A stretch of 64,000 nt of DNA. It comes from Sphagnum magellanicum. Taxonomy: Eukaryota > Streptophyta > Sphagnopsida > Sphagnales > Sphagnaceae. The stretch lies in assembly GCA_021904315.1 (NCBI GenBank), contig CM038910.1, positions 25,864,256 to 25,928,255 on the forward strand, written 5' to 3'. The translations under genes were made by a program, and so were the position numbers. This document shows positions 37,645 through 50,749 of the stretch, piece after piece. Position 1 is the first letter of the stretch, and every line of letters begins with the position of its first letter. The notes under the pieces are model-generated. The model ran no database searches. It saw only the letters and a program-made list of their open reading frames with translations, and had not been told where the DNA came from.

Positions 37645-40600
37645 ATGCCGCATCATGGATTCATGCACGAGAAACCCAGGGGGTCTACAGGAAGGCGTCT
37701 GACAATTCTCAGTATTGATGGAGGAGGAGTGCGAGGCCTTATTCCTGCCACCATTCTTACTGAACTCGAAGGCAGACTACAGGTACACACCCCCCAGAAA
37801 ACAATTCAGAGGATACCCTTTTTTGCATCAGCTGTTGTTTTCTAGTAGCACATGAATTGCTTCTTTTAGCTGCTCCTCTAACGATGAGAGCTCAATATAG
37901 CTAGCTGCAGGCAAAGCAGTTTAGGGTTTCCCATAATTCTTTCCATTGAGGATTCCAAGAAGCTATGGTAAATGTGTTGCATAGTACTCGGCTTTTGCTG
38001 TAATGGAGCAGCAGCTCATTGATGAGTTCCAATAGTCATGGAGAAGGACTTAGACTCAATGACTTGTTTTCATGAAATTCTTGTCCAAGATTTTTTTCTT
38101 CTCAAGGAAGCTCAAACAACAAGGATTTGCTCTGAAACACAATTTGTTGGTATGTGGGGTCTTGTTGTTTGGGAGTAGAGACTGGATGGTGCAGAACGAA
38201 GATTGGTGGACTACTTTGATTTGATTGCAGGTACCAGCACCGGAGGTCTCATCACAGCTATGATCACCACTCCTTCCCCTGAAGACCGCACACGTCCCCT
38301 CTTGACTGCCAAAGAAGTCACCAATTTCTATCAGAAATATGCTGCCAAGATCTTCCCACCCACCAAGTAAATTTTTTCTCTCTGCTGCAGACTCTATCAC
38401 GTCCTCTGAAAATTCCATCATCAGCAAGCATCATTGAATGGCAACTTCCACCTTGTGATTTTAGGGTTCAGAGCCAACATCTTTGAGTTGGGTTGATCAG
38501 AAACTTGACAACTTGAATTTTTTCTTAACTGGTACAGTAGAATTCTTCTCTGCTGTGCCAATTGAAGGCAATATGATCAATTGATTGATTGCAGGGGTCC
38601 ATTTAGTCAGTTGCGGAAGACCATTGCATCGTTAACAGGGCCCAAGTATAAAGCTAGGGGATTGGATGAGCTGCTGGATGAGTACTTTGCTAGTGATCCA
38701 CATCTGTCTGATGCTCTTACCTCTATCATCATCCCATCTTTTGACTTGAAGATCCAGCAACCAGTCTTCTTCTCCTCATGCCAGGTACTACTACTGTCTC
38801 TCCTTCTCATGATGCTATTCAGACAGCCTCGACTGGGTCGGTGCGTCCCCAGTTAAGACCCAACCCTTCTAGGTCTTATGATGACAAAAGTCCCAGGTGC
38901 TTCAATTTGCCGTCAAGAGGATCTCAGTTTGGTTAGATGTGATGAAGAGGATGATATACATTACTAGGTCTCCCTCCCTTATGTCACAGAATCTTGCCAT
39001 ACATGTGTGTCCAGAGTTGATTCAGATTTGGTTCACACAGAGAGTTGTTGGGTGTTTCAAGTGCCTTCTTCTTCTGATGATGATGGGATCTTGTTGGGGG
39101 TTCTGATCATTGGGAGCAGGCAAAGAAACAAACGCTTGACAATGCACCTGTGAAGCTTGTTTGTCGATCAACATCAGCAGCTCCCACGTACTTGTCTCCT
39201 GTGCAGTTCACCCTTGTGGATACAAAGGCAGATCCTCCACGTGCAAGAGAGTTCAACATGGTTGATGGAGGAGTGGCTGTCAACAACCCAGTTGGGTTTC
39301 TCTTCATGACTAATTTTCTTCAATTCTTTCCAAAAAGCTTTTCTTGCCAGTGTATACATATATGTACATCAATTGCAAAGAATCTGAGAGGTATACAGCT
39401 TGCATTTGGGTTTTTGTATCAAAATAGTTTTTTCTCTTTTGGTGCTCAGATAGACCCAAATGTTCAGGGTTTGTTTTTTATGATTGAAGAACTCTGAACA
39501 CTGGGTCTTCATCATCATCATCATCTAGTGCAACCAGAAAATGGCAAACTTGAAGTTTTGTAGAATTCTCAAGCTCACATACTCAGAAATTGGTATTTTG
39601 GGTCCAACCAGACCTATGTGTCAATTATACAAGCAATCAAGGAAGTGCAGACGGGTGGCGATTCTGCAGAAAGAATGACTTATTCGGTTTGTATTTTCAC
39701 CCTTCCTAGAGCAACAAATCACAATCTGTCCACTTTGCTTTTCGAGAGAGTTGGAAAAATGTCTTCAAATGAATGGCAGGACCTACAACAACAGTCAGTG
39801 TGCATCTCTTCATGCTGTGAACATGTTGTGGTGGCATCTAACCCAGCTTTGATATCCTTTTGTCATTATGTCTCTTTGTGTTTTTTCCACAGGACTTCAG
39901 TGATCTTTTGGTGCTGTCACTGGGAACAGGGCAGCATGAAATGGGCTACTCTGCAGATGATGCGGCGAAATGGGGTGCTATACAGTGGCTGGTAAACAAG
40001 GGTGGTGCACCCTTGATTAACAGTGTGTTTAATGCAAGTGCAGATCTGGTGGACTACAACATCTCCGCAATGTTCCACTCTCAACAATGTGGTGCCAATT
40101 ACCTCCGAATCCAGGTACCCAATCTATATCCTTTTGATTTTCTGTAAGGCACAAATTCTCACTAGTGAATCTGGTGTGGGTGGTGGGTTCTTGTTTTTCT
40201 GTAGTTTGTTTCTCAGCCCAATTGAGTGTGTGTTTGCTAACATGCATTAAGCTTTGTCTTGCCTTGCACAGACTGACAACTTGTCAGGATCCGTTTCATC
40301 ACTAGATAACTCAGCACCAGAAAACTTGCAGAAGCTGATTACTGTAGCAAAGCAAATCCTTGATGATCCAGTCTCAGACCGCAACTTTGTAACTGGGAAG
40401 CTTACTGCCATTCCCAATGCTGGAACCAACCGAGATGCACTTGACAGGTAAGGTAGCATGAACATTACCACATCCATGGATTTGAGCAAGCTGAAACCCT
40501 TTCCACTACCTATTGTTGGAATCTGTTCACCTTCAAGCAAGTCAGTGTGCCCAAATTCAACCAATTTTTGAATGCTGGTGGACAGATTTGCTGACTGGTT

Positions 40601-41252
40601 GTCGGACGAACGGAAGGCACGTATGGCTGCTGCTGCTCCTCCTGCCACCAAAACTCCTGCATCTGAAGAGAAAAAAGAGGAAAAGAAGGAAAAGCCAAAA
40701 GCTGAAGAGAAGGCTGCAGATAAAACACCAGCGGCAGAAGCAGCTCCAGTCACCGAAGACACTTCTCAGGCTGAAGGTAAAGGAAAAAATGAGGAAAAAG
40801 TCCAGTCATACCAATCTTCACATGTTCCATTTTCTCACTTCCCGAGCTTATTCTTCAATCTTGAGAATCCCTTTGAGAAGAAGTACTACCCCATGGACTC
40901 CGCATACACTCCTGCTGCTTCATATGCTCAAGCCAAGTATGAGACATCTTTCAACTCCTACAGAACTTCTTCCTATAGTCCAGATCCAACTGACTCTAGT
41001 TACTATACCTCTCTGCCATATGCACTGCCTGTATATGAATCCTCCCATTCTCACAGATCATATCCCACATATTATGATTCTACCTATGAATCTGCATATA
41101 GTTCCGCATCTTCTTCGCCCTCTACATATATTGAACCTCTCTACTACTACCCATCTAGCCAAAACCTGGAAACCTCAGCACCATCATCACTCCCACAAGT
41201 TGGCAGTTTGACAACAACAACACTCAATGACTTCTTTCACCTGTTTTCGTAG
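37645..41252 (+). CDS. Patatin-like phospholipase (PLP), eight coding exons, with long C-terminal tail
   Basis: Lipid acyl hydrolase of the patatin family (Ser-Asp dyad), expected to release fatty acids from membrane glycerolipids. Coding exons: 37645-37782, 38179-38366, 38595-38784, 39120-39290, 39612-39686, 39893-40114, 40272-40447, 40586-41252. All introns are GT-AG and the frame closes to 608 residues. Visible motifs: oxyanion loop DGGGVRG (residues 25-31), nucleophile elbow GTSTGG (Ser66), catalytic DGG (Asp221 in [13 protein letters not shown]), and the family block [10 protein letters not shown] in exon 6. Plant patatins usually end near the ERKxR motif (here residues 395-399), at about 380-430 residues. 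This one runs on for about 209 residues: a Lys/Glu/Ala-rich part, then a Tyr/Ser/Pro-rich part. A GTAAAG in exon 8 near 40777 could be an alternative donor. The start is the first ATG in the exon carrying DGGGVRG. No signal peptide is evident. Intron/exon structure and motifs are seen; substrate is inferred. Confidence 0.93.
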
Positions 41253-42522
41253 CTCAAGAGCACCAGCCCTCAAATTGATGAACTTATGGCCTTGTCAGCA
41301 CACACCCGTATTCAATACCCACAGAAATCACAGTTCTGAGGATATCAGAATGGGGCAGCTTACAATTTTTTGGACTCTTACAATTTCAGATAAGGGAAGA
41401 GACAATGCATCAAAATTTGGTACCCGTTTACTGACAAAAGTTTACCAGCCATTGAGTTTTCCTTTTCTGTAATGAATAAATAAACAAGTCCAAAAACACT
41501 TAGTTTTTGGCATCCTGCTCCACACACATTCTGGAAGATCAGTTCAATATGAGAAAACCAGTTTGGAATAGATGATCATTTGAAGGCTAACCCATTTTGT
41601 ATAGAACTGAGAACCACCATGATGTCTGCATTGTGTGTATACCTATCCAGCAGTTAGTTTGAATATTCAAAGCTCAATACTACACACTACAGGTTCTCAT
41701 TCTGAAAAGAGCACACATTTGTGTCTTTGTCCCTCTGACTTGTGCATTCAGGGGAACTTGTGCACTCAGGAGCAACATCACATCCACTGTGCCACGTTAA
41801 ACAGTGCAGACCCTGGTCAGCTAGTTCCAACATCTCCTGTAACAACCCATTACATGAACTTTTTATCTGTTAACAGAACATCTGAGAAGTCACACACATA
41901 TTCAGACACTGCACATGGCATATACTTTGCAAAACACAATTTGGCAAACAAATAACAAATGGTCCTTGCCATAATTAGTGTACTGAATTTCTTCCAGTAT
42001 GCACTTTCTACTCCCTAGTCTCCAACAGAATTGAACTGATTGTAGTAATTTCCCATGTATTTCTGAAACAAGGAATAATACCCAAAGCTTTTTATACATT
42101 TGGAATTCAATGGAATTTTGTCCAGATTATCATGTGCCATTGTACAAATTGAACACCAAAACACTAATGGAAGAAACTTGCAGCATCACTTCCGTGTACC
42201 CATTATCAAATATACGGAGGATCCAGGATTAAGGCTGAAAACCACTTTCATAGAAACCAAAACAAAAGGTTCACTAATGTGCAAACCCATAGAGAAGAAT
42301 ATGGGGATGCCAGCAAAGCTAATAAAGGTTGTATATAGTGTGTTATGGTATTACATTCCATCTCATACCACTGCTCATGTGGACTTTTCAATCATGCATC
42401 AGAGAAACATAGCCTTCCTTGGAGTGCTAGATGATTGAGATTATTTGAAGCAGCTACCCATCAGCAGATTTGAAAGAAAGAGAGCATAAAAACAGATAGG
42501 GAGTGGATTTGAGTGAAATTGG
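41253..42522. other. Convergent 3' flanks of the patatin and MOB1 genes
   Basis: AATGAATAAATAAAC at 41471-41485 is a plausible polyadenylation signal for the patatin gene. The rest should hold the 3' UTRs of both genes. No other gene recognised. Confidence 0.5.
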
Positions 42523-44672
42523 TTAGTAGGGTACGAAGATTGATTCAATGAGCTCCTGTAGTGGTGCAAGCTCCTTCTTGTCAATCAGTGAAAACTCCTG
42601 CAGGAACCATTTTCAGCAAAATCTTTAGCAACAACCATTTGGCCTACAAGAACCTGCCCAGCCAATGTGGAAATCTCATGAACAAAAACCAAGATCACAT
42701 AGGATGCAAAACCAGATCACTAAAAAGCGGGGAGAGGGTGAAGAAAAAGGGGCTAAAAGGGTGAAATGGGTCAGTGGTTAGGGTAGGTACATGGGTGAAG
42801 AGAATGAAGTGTTTGAAGCAAGTATTGAGGTGGGCTTCCTCTTTCAAACTCACGATCTTCTGAAAGTGGGAGTGGTAGATGTGTGCATACACTCTGAACA
42901 AGCGCTTGAATATTGTCTTCACCACGTCTCGGAAATTAACTGGGAATGGAGCACCTGTCAATGCCACACAAGTCATCAAGAATATACTGAGGAGATTGTC
43001 AAGAAACAATTTCATGGAAGAAACACATCTAGAAGCCTCTGAAGATTGGCAAGTTCCTAGTTACAGACTTTGAAGACAACCCATCTTCTGCACCAACTTC
43101 ATTGTCAAACCTAACTCTCAAAATACTAAACTGATCAAGTTCCCCACTGCATTCTCCATAAAGCAATCTCACCAAATCCACATGCTTACAACAATGCAGG
43201 TATGTGTACCCTCCTACCAAGCTTTTGAGGGAAGATGGACTCATCATCAAGCTGTCCTTCAATCCAGTCCATCAAGTACTCCACATACTTGGGTGCTGAT
43301 ACCTCCAGAGGCTTCTTAATCTGCACTCCGTCAGCCCATCTGTACTCATATCTGGCCGACATTCACAAATACAACAGAGAAATTATTCAGAGTTGCATCT
43401 TGAGGTTCTCTTTGCTGAAAAGCTGTAGTGAAAAATTCAACCTCAAGGACCAAAGGGACAATGTACTTAGGGCCTGCCGACATAGTGGGACAATTCTCCG
43501 GAGTGCAGAACTCTGTCAATGTTCCAAAGAGCAGATTCACTTGGTTGAAGAAATCTACCGCTGCACCCATCGCACACCCAAAGACATATCTATGAGTCAA
43601 TAAGTCCTCAGAGGATTTTGATTCCTCTCTCTCTCTCTCTCTCTCAACAAAAAGACAAATTGGAGAAGAATTTTACTGTTGACAGCCAGCCACTCAAAAA
43701 GGTCTTCTCCAGGAGGGAGACGCACAGCCTCCCTCAAGTTGCCACTTCCTAGGGTAGCATCAATGTGCTTCCGCAGCTGAGCACCCTGCAATCCAACCAA
43801 CCACCAGAGCAAACATGGACCCACATAAAGAGCACACTCCTGTAGACTGACTCCCATGTATAATTCAGACCCCATGTATGTAAGTAACTCTGTTTTATGG
43901 GTCCCCTTAAAACAACAAAGTATCAGGAATTGGGTCACTAAGAACTTTGCTTGCACCTCATATTGCATGATGGAGGAAAGTGGGGGAAGATTGAGAGACA
44001 AAGTCCATACCTTGCTCCCAGAGGGCGTACTTTTCTTGGGCCTGAATGTGCGTTGATTCCTGCTCCATATCCACAACAGGCCACAGTGTAAAAACACATC
44101 AATTGGGACCTGTAAACTATGCCACAGAACTAAGTTCTGAAACACAAGTTCTATTTTATCTTCTGCAATGTAAGTTGTACTGATTTCTGAATTGCACGTT
44201 CTATGTTGATGACAGGGGTGTATATGTGCTCTCACAATCTATTCTTCTCTTGGATCCATTTCATTCAATTCACTCTTGATGGTTATCCGTGGACTATGCA
44301 GAATCCAAAGGTGCTGTGATGGATCCAAGAGAAATTGCAACTTCCGGAGGTGACTCTGGTATGAATGGCTTGGAGCCTTGTCTGGTTTTTAGGTTTTGAA
44401 ATAGATTTAGGGTAGCCAAATTGGTCTTCTCCTAATGTGTAGACAGTCACATTTCTTCAACAAGGAGGTTGAAGGGGACATTGCTCATCTAACAAATATC
44501 CCAAGTTATCTTGCACATTTTGGGTTGCAAAGCTCAGATCTTTGTGACTTAAATAGTTCTATTGCATTGGAGCATTGTCTTCCTTTGTTGGAAAGTAGAC
44601 ATAGGTCAGTAACAAGTACACCAAAAAAATGATGAGATGAGAGACGGACCTGCCCAACCCAAACAGACTCAT
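42523..44672 (-). CDS. MOB1: MOB1 kinase co-activator, complete, seven coding exons
   Basis: MOB1 binds and activates NDR/LATS (Hippo-type) kinases and in plants acts in growth, cell division and development. Coding exons in transcript order: 44650-44672, 44011-44059, 43677-43785, 43467-43560, 43218-43351, 42791-42954, 42523-42597 (all minus). Introns are GT-AG, phases agree, and the total is 648 nt, 215 residues plus stop, the usual plant MOB1 length. The first coding exon is only 23 nt and encodes MSLFGLG plus two bases of an Arg codon. The zinc ligands are present and at the family's positions: Cys79 and Cys84 in EFCTPENC, His161 and His166 in AHIYHSHF. The rest matches the conserved core ([56 protein letters not shown]). 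Exon 2 of the transcript sits after a 590-nt first intron. It is convergent with the patatin gene. No break or missing residue was seen. Confidence 0.96.
43627..43646. repeat. CT/GA microsatellite in a MOB1 intron
   Basis: A short (CT)n run lies in the 116-nt intron between the coding exons 43677-43785 and 43467-43560, about 30 bp past the donor site of the former. Confidence 0.85.
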
Positions 44673-44984
44673 TGTGGGAACAACAACTGGGTCTAGCGCC
44701 TGTTTGCCTGTAGCATGAGCTTCAAGTTCCCACTGTTTTTGTCGGCAAATCGATCACCTTGCTCAAAAAACAAAAAAACACTCCTCAAAACTCCTGATGC
44801 CAACCCCAACCCTAATATTCAAATGCTCAAATTCCTCACCTTTGCCAACAACAACCAAAGATTTTGCAACCCCACAAATCCTCAAACCAGAAATCTGAGT
44901 AACCCAAAACAAACAACAGAACAAAACTGACAAAAAAACCAAACCAACAACAACAACTGAAAACCAAAATGTCAAAACCCACAA

Positions 44985-45579
44985 CAAAAACTTAACTACT
45001 TCTTCAACCAGTCATCATCCATCAACATCAGCACTTACAACCAACCCCACATAACAAGAAGTTCCTGCAACCACAAACACAACAAGAACATCACTCTATA
45101 TAAATTTCTTTCTAGTTCGTCAACACCATTTTGCAACCATAAAACTAAAATCTCAAAAACCCACAGCAAAAGAACTTAACTACTTTCTTCCAGCCATCAC
45201 CATCACCATCTCAACAGTACAAATCCCACAAAACAACAAGATCCTGCAAACTCACAGACAAAAACCACCGCCCTAGAAATTTTTTTCTAATGCATCATCA
45301 CCACATCACCACCCATTTGCAACTAAAAAGTTAAAGTGTCAAAAACCCACTCACCCACCCACAAGAAAGAACCTTAACTACTTGGAGCCCATCATCATCA
45401 TCATCATCATTGTACCCATTGTAAAGCCAAAGGTCCAAAACCTACATCACCATTTTGCAATTATAAAACCAAAGTCTCAAAACCCACTCACCCACAACAA
45501 AGAACTTTGACTACTTGGAGCCCATCATCATCATCATCATCATCACCACCATTGTGCCCATGGTAAAAACAAGGTCTAA

Positions 45580-45600
<21 letters not shown>
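44985..45600. repeat. Diverged tandem repeats upstream of MOB1
   Basis: Units with AACTTAACTACTT (about 44990, 45176, 45371, 45507), then CCCATCATCATC runs, CATTTTGCAA and TCTCAAAAACCCAC recur with spacing of roughly 185, 195 and 135 bp. CAT/ATC triplet runs are embedded in the last two. Confidence 0.65.
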
Positions 45601-45612
<12 letters not shown>

Positions 45613-47289
45613 AGGAGGAGGAAAAGAGAATATGTAGTACCTAATCAATAATTCCTCTTAAGTCCAAAATACAAAAAGCAACTTGAAAAAGCTCCTCCAC
45701 CACTTTTGTAGCATGAGGAGAACACACAACACCCACACACAAAACACACTTTAGAAATGAATGTCAGCAAAGGGGGAGACAAGGAAGTACTATAACATAC
45801 AAATTATTGCAAATGAGTTTTGGGATGGAAACCCAACTCTCTCTCTCTCTCTCTCTCATCAAGAATGATTCATTTCAAGTTGACCTAATAAAAGCTTTTT
45901 ATGTAAGTAGATTGGACAAAAATCTTGAGCTCTTAAATGTGATTTTAACCTATAGATTAGGATTTGGATTTTTTATGGGGAAAAAAAAGGACCCAATTGT
46001 GCCAATTTCAAGAAAACCCTAAACTAGCAAGATTTCTTTAATAGATTTCCATTAGTTAGCCAAGAATAGAACATAGATGGTTGTTTGATTTTATTTATTT
46101 AAAAAAAAATTCCTATCTAGTTTTATAACCAAATTTGGCAAAAAATTTCTTCTAGATGATCACTTTCTCCTTCAACTCCATCACAAAAATCCAAAAGAAA
46201 ACGTTGACTGGGGACAACAGGATCCACCAACTCTTCTTCTCCTGAGGTTTCAAGAAGGAAAATAGTTTTTAAAAATATTATATTGTAGTACCACCATGGC
46301 AATTTCAACAATTTAGCATCGAGTAATTATTTTATTTTGAAGATTCCATGTTCCAAAAATGTAATATTTAAAAAATATTATCATAGTTACACTGGCAACT
46401 TCCACACATGTTTGTTGAATAATTAAAATTTTTAAACAAAAAACTCCTTTTGACAAATTAATGATTGTTGAAGATTTCAATATTTTCCTTCACAAAAAAA
46501 TGTTCTTTGAAAGATTTTTTTTTTTCAAAATTTCAAAATTTCTGAAAATAACATAATTAGCGTCCAAGCTGTCAAGGCACTATGGTATCTAATTTTCTTC
46601 ATAAAATTTTTCCCCACCCCCTTTGAAGATTTTTTATGAAAATTTCAACATTTCTGAAAATATAATACAATTATTTGCCACTCTAGAAGTTGCAAACATT
46701 TGAGGGAGACCACTTCAAATTTACTATAAAAAGTTGAAATTCATCCAGGTAAAATTGCTAGGTACACATTTGTATTGGTTAATATTTATGTGACATTTTT
46801 CATCATTCACATTGTATCAATTTGGGCTCCACATTGCTTTGCAACTATGGGTGATGATTAAATTGACATAAGGTCACAATATTAATATATTGTCATTGAT
46901 TCTTTGAATGTCAAGATATCAAAGTAAAATATCATGATCATATAGATTTTTCATGAATTTTTTCCTATTTTCATTAAAATAGATTTTTAATTTCAAATTA
47001 TTAATTTGTTTTCTATAATTTGTGAGGTGGGTATTTGTGAGGTGACTCTTCAATTTGTAATTCTAAGCTCCTCAAGTCAATCAATACTCACAAAATAAGA
47101 TGTGACAATTTATGTTTACCTAACATCATGTGATAAATAATTTTTAATTGTATCAATGAATTTTTTTTAAATGATTTTTTTTTTTTTTTTTGATAATGTC
47201 ATGACAATGTTGTGTTTACAATATTTCCTCTTCATAATTTTATGTTTTCATGACAATTTTGCACATGCTTTTGATTCTATCACGACAAT

Positions 47290-47530
47290 TTTCATATTTG
47301 TGTTTATTCATATTGTTTTGACAATTTGTGAAATTATTTTATCAAATTTGTGATGACAATTTTTGTGTTTGTGTTTACTCATCATGTTTTGACAAATTGT
47401 GAAATGATTTTTTCAAATTTGTGATGATATATTTTATTTTATTATTATTATTATTATTTTTTGTGTTTATATTTGTTCATGATGTTTTGATGATTTGCAA
47501 AATTATGTACTCAAATTTCTCATAAATGAT
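47290..47530 (+). repeat. Degenerate tandem repeat, about three copies
   Basis: TTTGTGTTTAxTCAT, GTTTTGACAAxTTGTGAAAT and TCAAATTTGTGATGA recur at about 47298, 47367 and 47460. An ATT run (47441-47458) separates the last two copies. Confidence 0.65.
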
Positions 47531-50500
47531 CTTGTGTAAATTGTGTGTCCTTTGATATTCATGTTTATTCACGTTACACTTCACAATTTTTATCTTGTGT
47601 TATATGTTCGTCTTGTAAAACAATTTGAGTTTTGCATTGTTTTAATCATATTGCAATTCCAATGAGATGCTAAAGCTAGTATCAAGGGGAATGTGCATAA
47701 TCTATCATATGATTTCCAATTTGACAATTTCACATTTTTTCTTTTGTACATTCTAATCCTTCATCGGGTTGGGTGGAAGAAATCTTGTTTGTTGACGTTG
47801 TAGTAATGTCGTAGGAATGGGTGAAAGTTATTCATTAGCTTAGCTTGTCCCTTCTCACTATCCTTATCACTACGATGTCCTTATGTAAGTCATTGTGCTT
47901 TACGTAGGAAAAGGGTTTACCAATAGACCCTTCTTCTATACATATAATTTACATTAAAAGTATAATTTAACATTAAATTATGACACATATTACACAATGT
48001 GCCAAAAATGTAATATGTGTTTTTAATGAACTTTGTGAAATCTTGAAAATGTTTGTGTGAAATCAATTGGAAGCATCATCACTCGTTGGATTGATTTGTC
48101 ATGAATGACCAAAATATGAATCAAACATCTCCACAAGTTGGAAGACTAGTGCAAGTTCTTAATTCCTTTTACTAATACTCATAACAAATGGTTGTTAACA
48201 ACAAAATAATGAGTAACTTGGTGCCCAAGGGTATTGTACACCTTGATCGGATTCGGCAAGAAACTATTGAATAATTAATTAAAATTTAAATCTTAATTTC
48301 AGCACTTGGTTTTTTAATTTTTAAGTTTTTGACAAGTAATGGGTATAAATAATAAATGAAATCTCTCTTTTTAAGTTTGTGGGATTCTTGAGTTCTTGAA
48401 CTTTAAGGTTTGTAGTTCAAACTTGCCAATTGAAATCTTGAAGATTTTTAGTTTTATTAAAGTTTTTGACACAAGTAACAAATAATTTTTCAAAAAATTG
48501 ACAAAACAAAAAAAATTGAATTTACGCTGAAATTGTTCAAGTATTATGATATTAATTTGATAATGAACTTGATAATTGGTGGGGTTATTTTTTATAAAAA
48601 TGATTCCCTATGTGGTTCAAAATTTTTTAAAATGACCTACCCAATGAATTATGAAAAAAACAAAAAACAAAATCCAACTGTCACTTATTCAAACAAGCAA
48701 AATTAAACAACACCAAATTTAAAGTGAAAATCTAGATGTCATCATGATGTTGTGTTAGCTTGATGGTAGGCAAGAAGGTAAGTTAACATAAAATCTTCAA
48801 ATAAATGTAAAATGTGTTTTTAGATCTCTCCTAGCCTTCAATATATTGTTAAAACTTTCAATCTTATGTTATAGTTTGTCAATTTATGTAATTGGCTAAT
48901 TCAATTTTGTGAGACAATTGTTCAATGTTTGCTTCACCCTCAAACCTAAGCTACATATGCAATAAACACATGAAGCACATGGCGATACTTTTTGGAAAAT
49001 TTATTTCAAAATAATAATTTAAAAATTTAAAATTATAAATTGGCCCTTTCAATGCTTCTTATGGTGCAACAATTCTAAAACGGTGTGTTGATTTTACACT
49101 TTAAAAGGTGTCATGATTCAATTAATAAGGTGATAACCCAAAATATCACCCAACAAGTAATTAGGATTGTTAGCTAAACCTCTAATAACTCAAATGAACT
49201 ATAGTATTGAACATGCATATATAATTTTGACCGTCACAAAAATTTTAAATCATTTTTCAACAAACCAACAAAAGTTTCAAAAGAAGTTGTGTTGCAATGT
49301 GAAACAACGTGAATAACAATGGAATACTCCCTTTGTCTTATGGTAGAAATAATCTTCAACAAAAGGATGAAATGATATAATCAAAATTTTATTGATGAAG
49401 GTCCATGAGCAACTATGAAAGGGTGTAGAAATACCAAAAAGAAAGGATTCAAATTCAAGTTGAAAATTCCTCCAAGTCAAAGGTCAAAGATCAAGGCAAA
49501 AGTCAAAGATTAAGGAAGATACATGTTGATACGGAAGATTTTGAATCAACTACAAACTATTTGCAACAAGAAGTTGGTGGTGGGAATAGGAGATGGGTCT
49601 AGGAGAGAGCAAGAAAAGTCAAGAGGTAGCCCTTTGCTACCATTCAACTTAGGATGGAAGATTCTTACATTGTTTGAACATGATCAAAACTCAATGGCAA
49701 ATGAAAATGACCAAGACAAATAGTGGAAGATCGTTAGGTCTTTTCATATACCAAGTTTGCATGAGCACATGTGTGTACGAAAACATTCATTCATCGATTT
49801 TATAAGAAGCTTTAATGGAACAATAGTGAGTGGGCATAGGAGTTGGAGAGAAAAGTTTAATGAATAAGGTTTGACTATAACTCCAATATTGACTAACCAA
49901 TCATATTAAGAAAAAAAATGCATGGTTAAAAAGATGAAACATGAAACATGAATGGATGAGGGATGAAAAATGAATGGATGATATGGTTGTTAAAATTGAC
50001 GTGACATGATGTGTTATTTTTGTGTTGATTATCATGTCAACCTTAGTTGTGATGTGTAATTGGGTCAACATTAATATTGATCAGGTGTTCCCACAATAAA
50101 AAATAAAAATATAATATTTTTTAATTGTGTAGGTAAATTTAATTATTTAATTATCATTTATAAAAATACTTGTTTTGTCAATAAATCATTTTGCAACTAG
50201 ATTTCAATTGCTAATACATTGACCAAAGTGCACGGAGTAGTTGCAACCGAAATTCTGATTGTTGAAATGGTGACCAAAATCAAATTGCCATTTTTTTAAC
50301 GATCTAATTTTTTTTCAATTTTATTTTTATTTTTATTTTTATTTTTTTTCCCACTGACAAAACCACATTTAGGTTGCTGGAGTGTTTGTGTATGCATTTC
50401 AAAAAACCTCAATTATTAAAAAGAAGAATATGTGAGGTGTTGCTCAATTTAACCCTAAAACCCTAAACCCCAGAGATTTGTGCATTTGCACAAACTTCAG

Positions 50501-50749
50501 AAGGTCTTTGTGGTTAGGGTTTTGAGCACTGCAGAACTCGTCTTCGGATGCTGTTTGCACAAAGGAAGGACTAGAGCTGGCCAAAAAAGATCTGCCTTTC
50601 GGAACCCTAAATTTCTAGGGTTTTCACAGACCTAACTACAACCAGTTTGCCTTACTTACTTTCAAGGGTTTGTTTGCATTTAAGCCCAGGTGGTGAGTAC
50701 CCACCTGCTCTTGGAGGAGATTTTTTGTCAGATCCTATCAGAGTGGTTT

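Larger units (their letters stand above)
44673..50749. other. MOB1 upstream flank and AT-rich intergenic DNA
   Basis: 44673-45800 is C/A-rich on the plus strand and carries diverged repeats (see 44985-45600). It should contain the MOB1 promoter and 5' UTR. 45838-45857 is a CT run. 46000-50400 is AT-rich with a tandem repeat at 47290-47530 and no recognised gene. 49520-49725 has an open frame of 66 codons that I do not recognise. Confidence 0.45.

Noticed and set aside
40513-41211. 232-codon open frame on the plus strand
   Set aside because: It overlaps patatin exon 8 in another frame; the exon-8 frame (from 40586) joins the conserved exons and is the real one.
43597-44235. 212-codon minus-strand open frame
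   Set aside because: It reads through two MOB1 exons and the intron between them. Only the exon parts match MOB1; the rest is intron.
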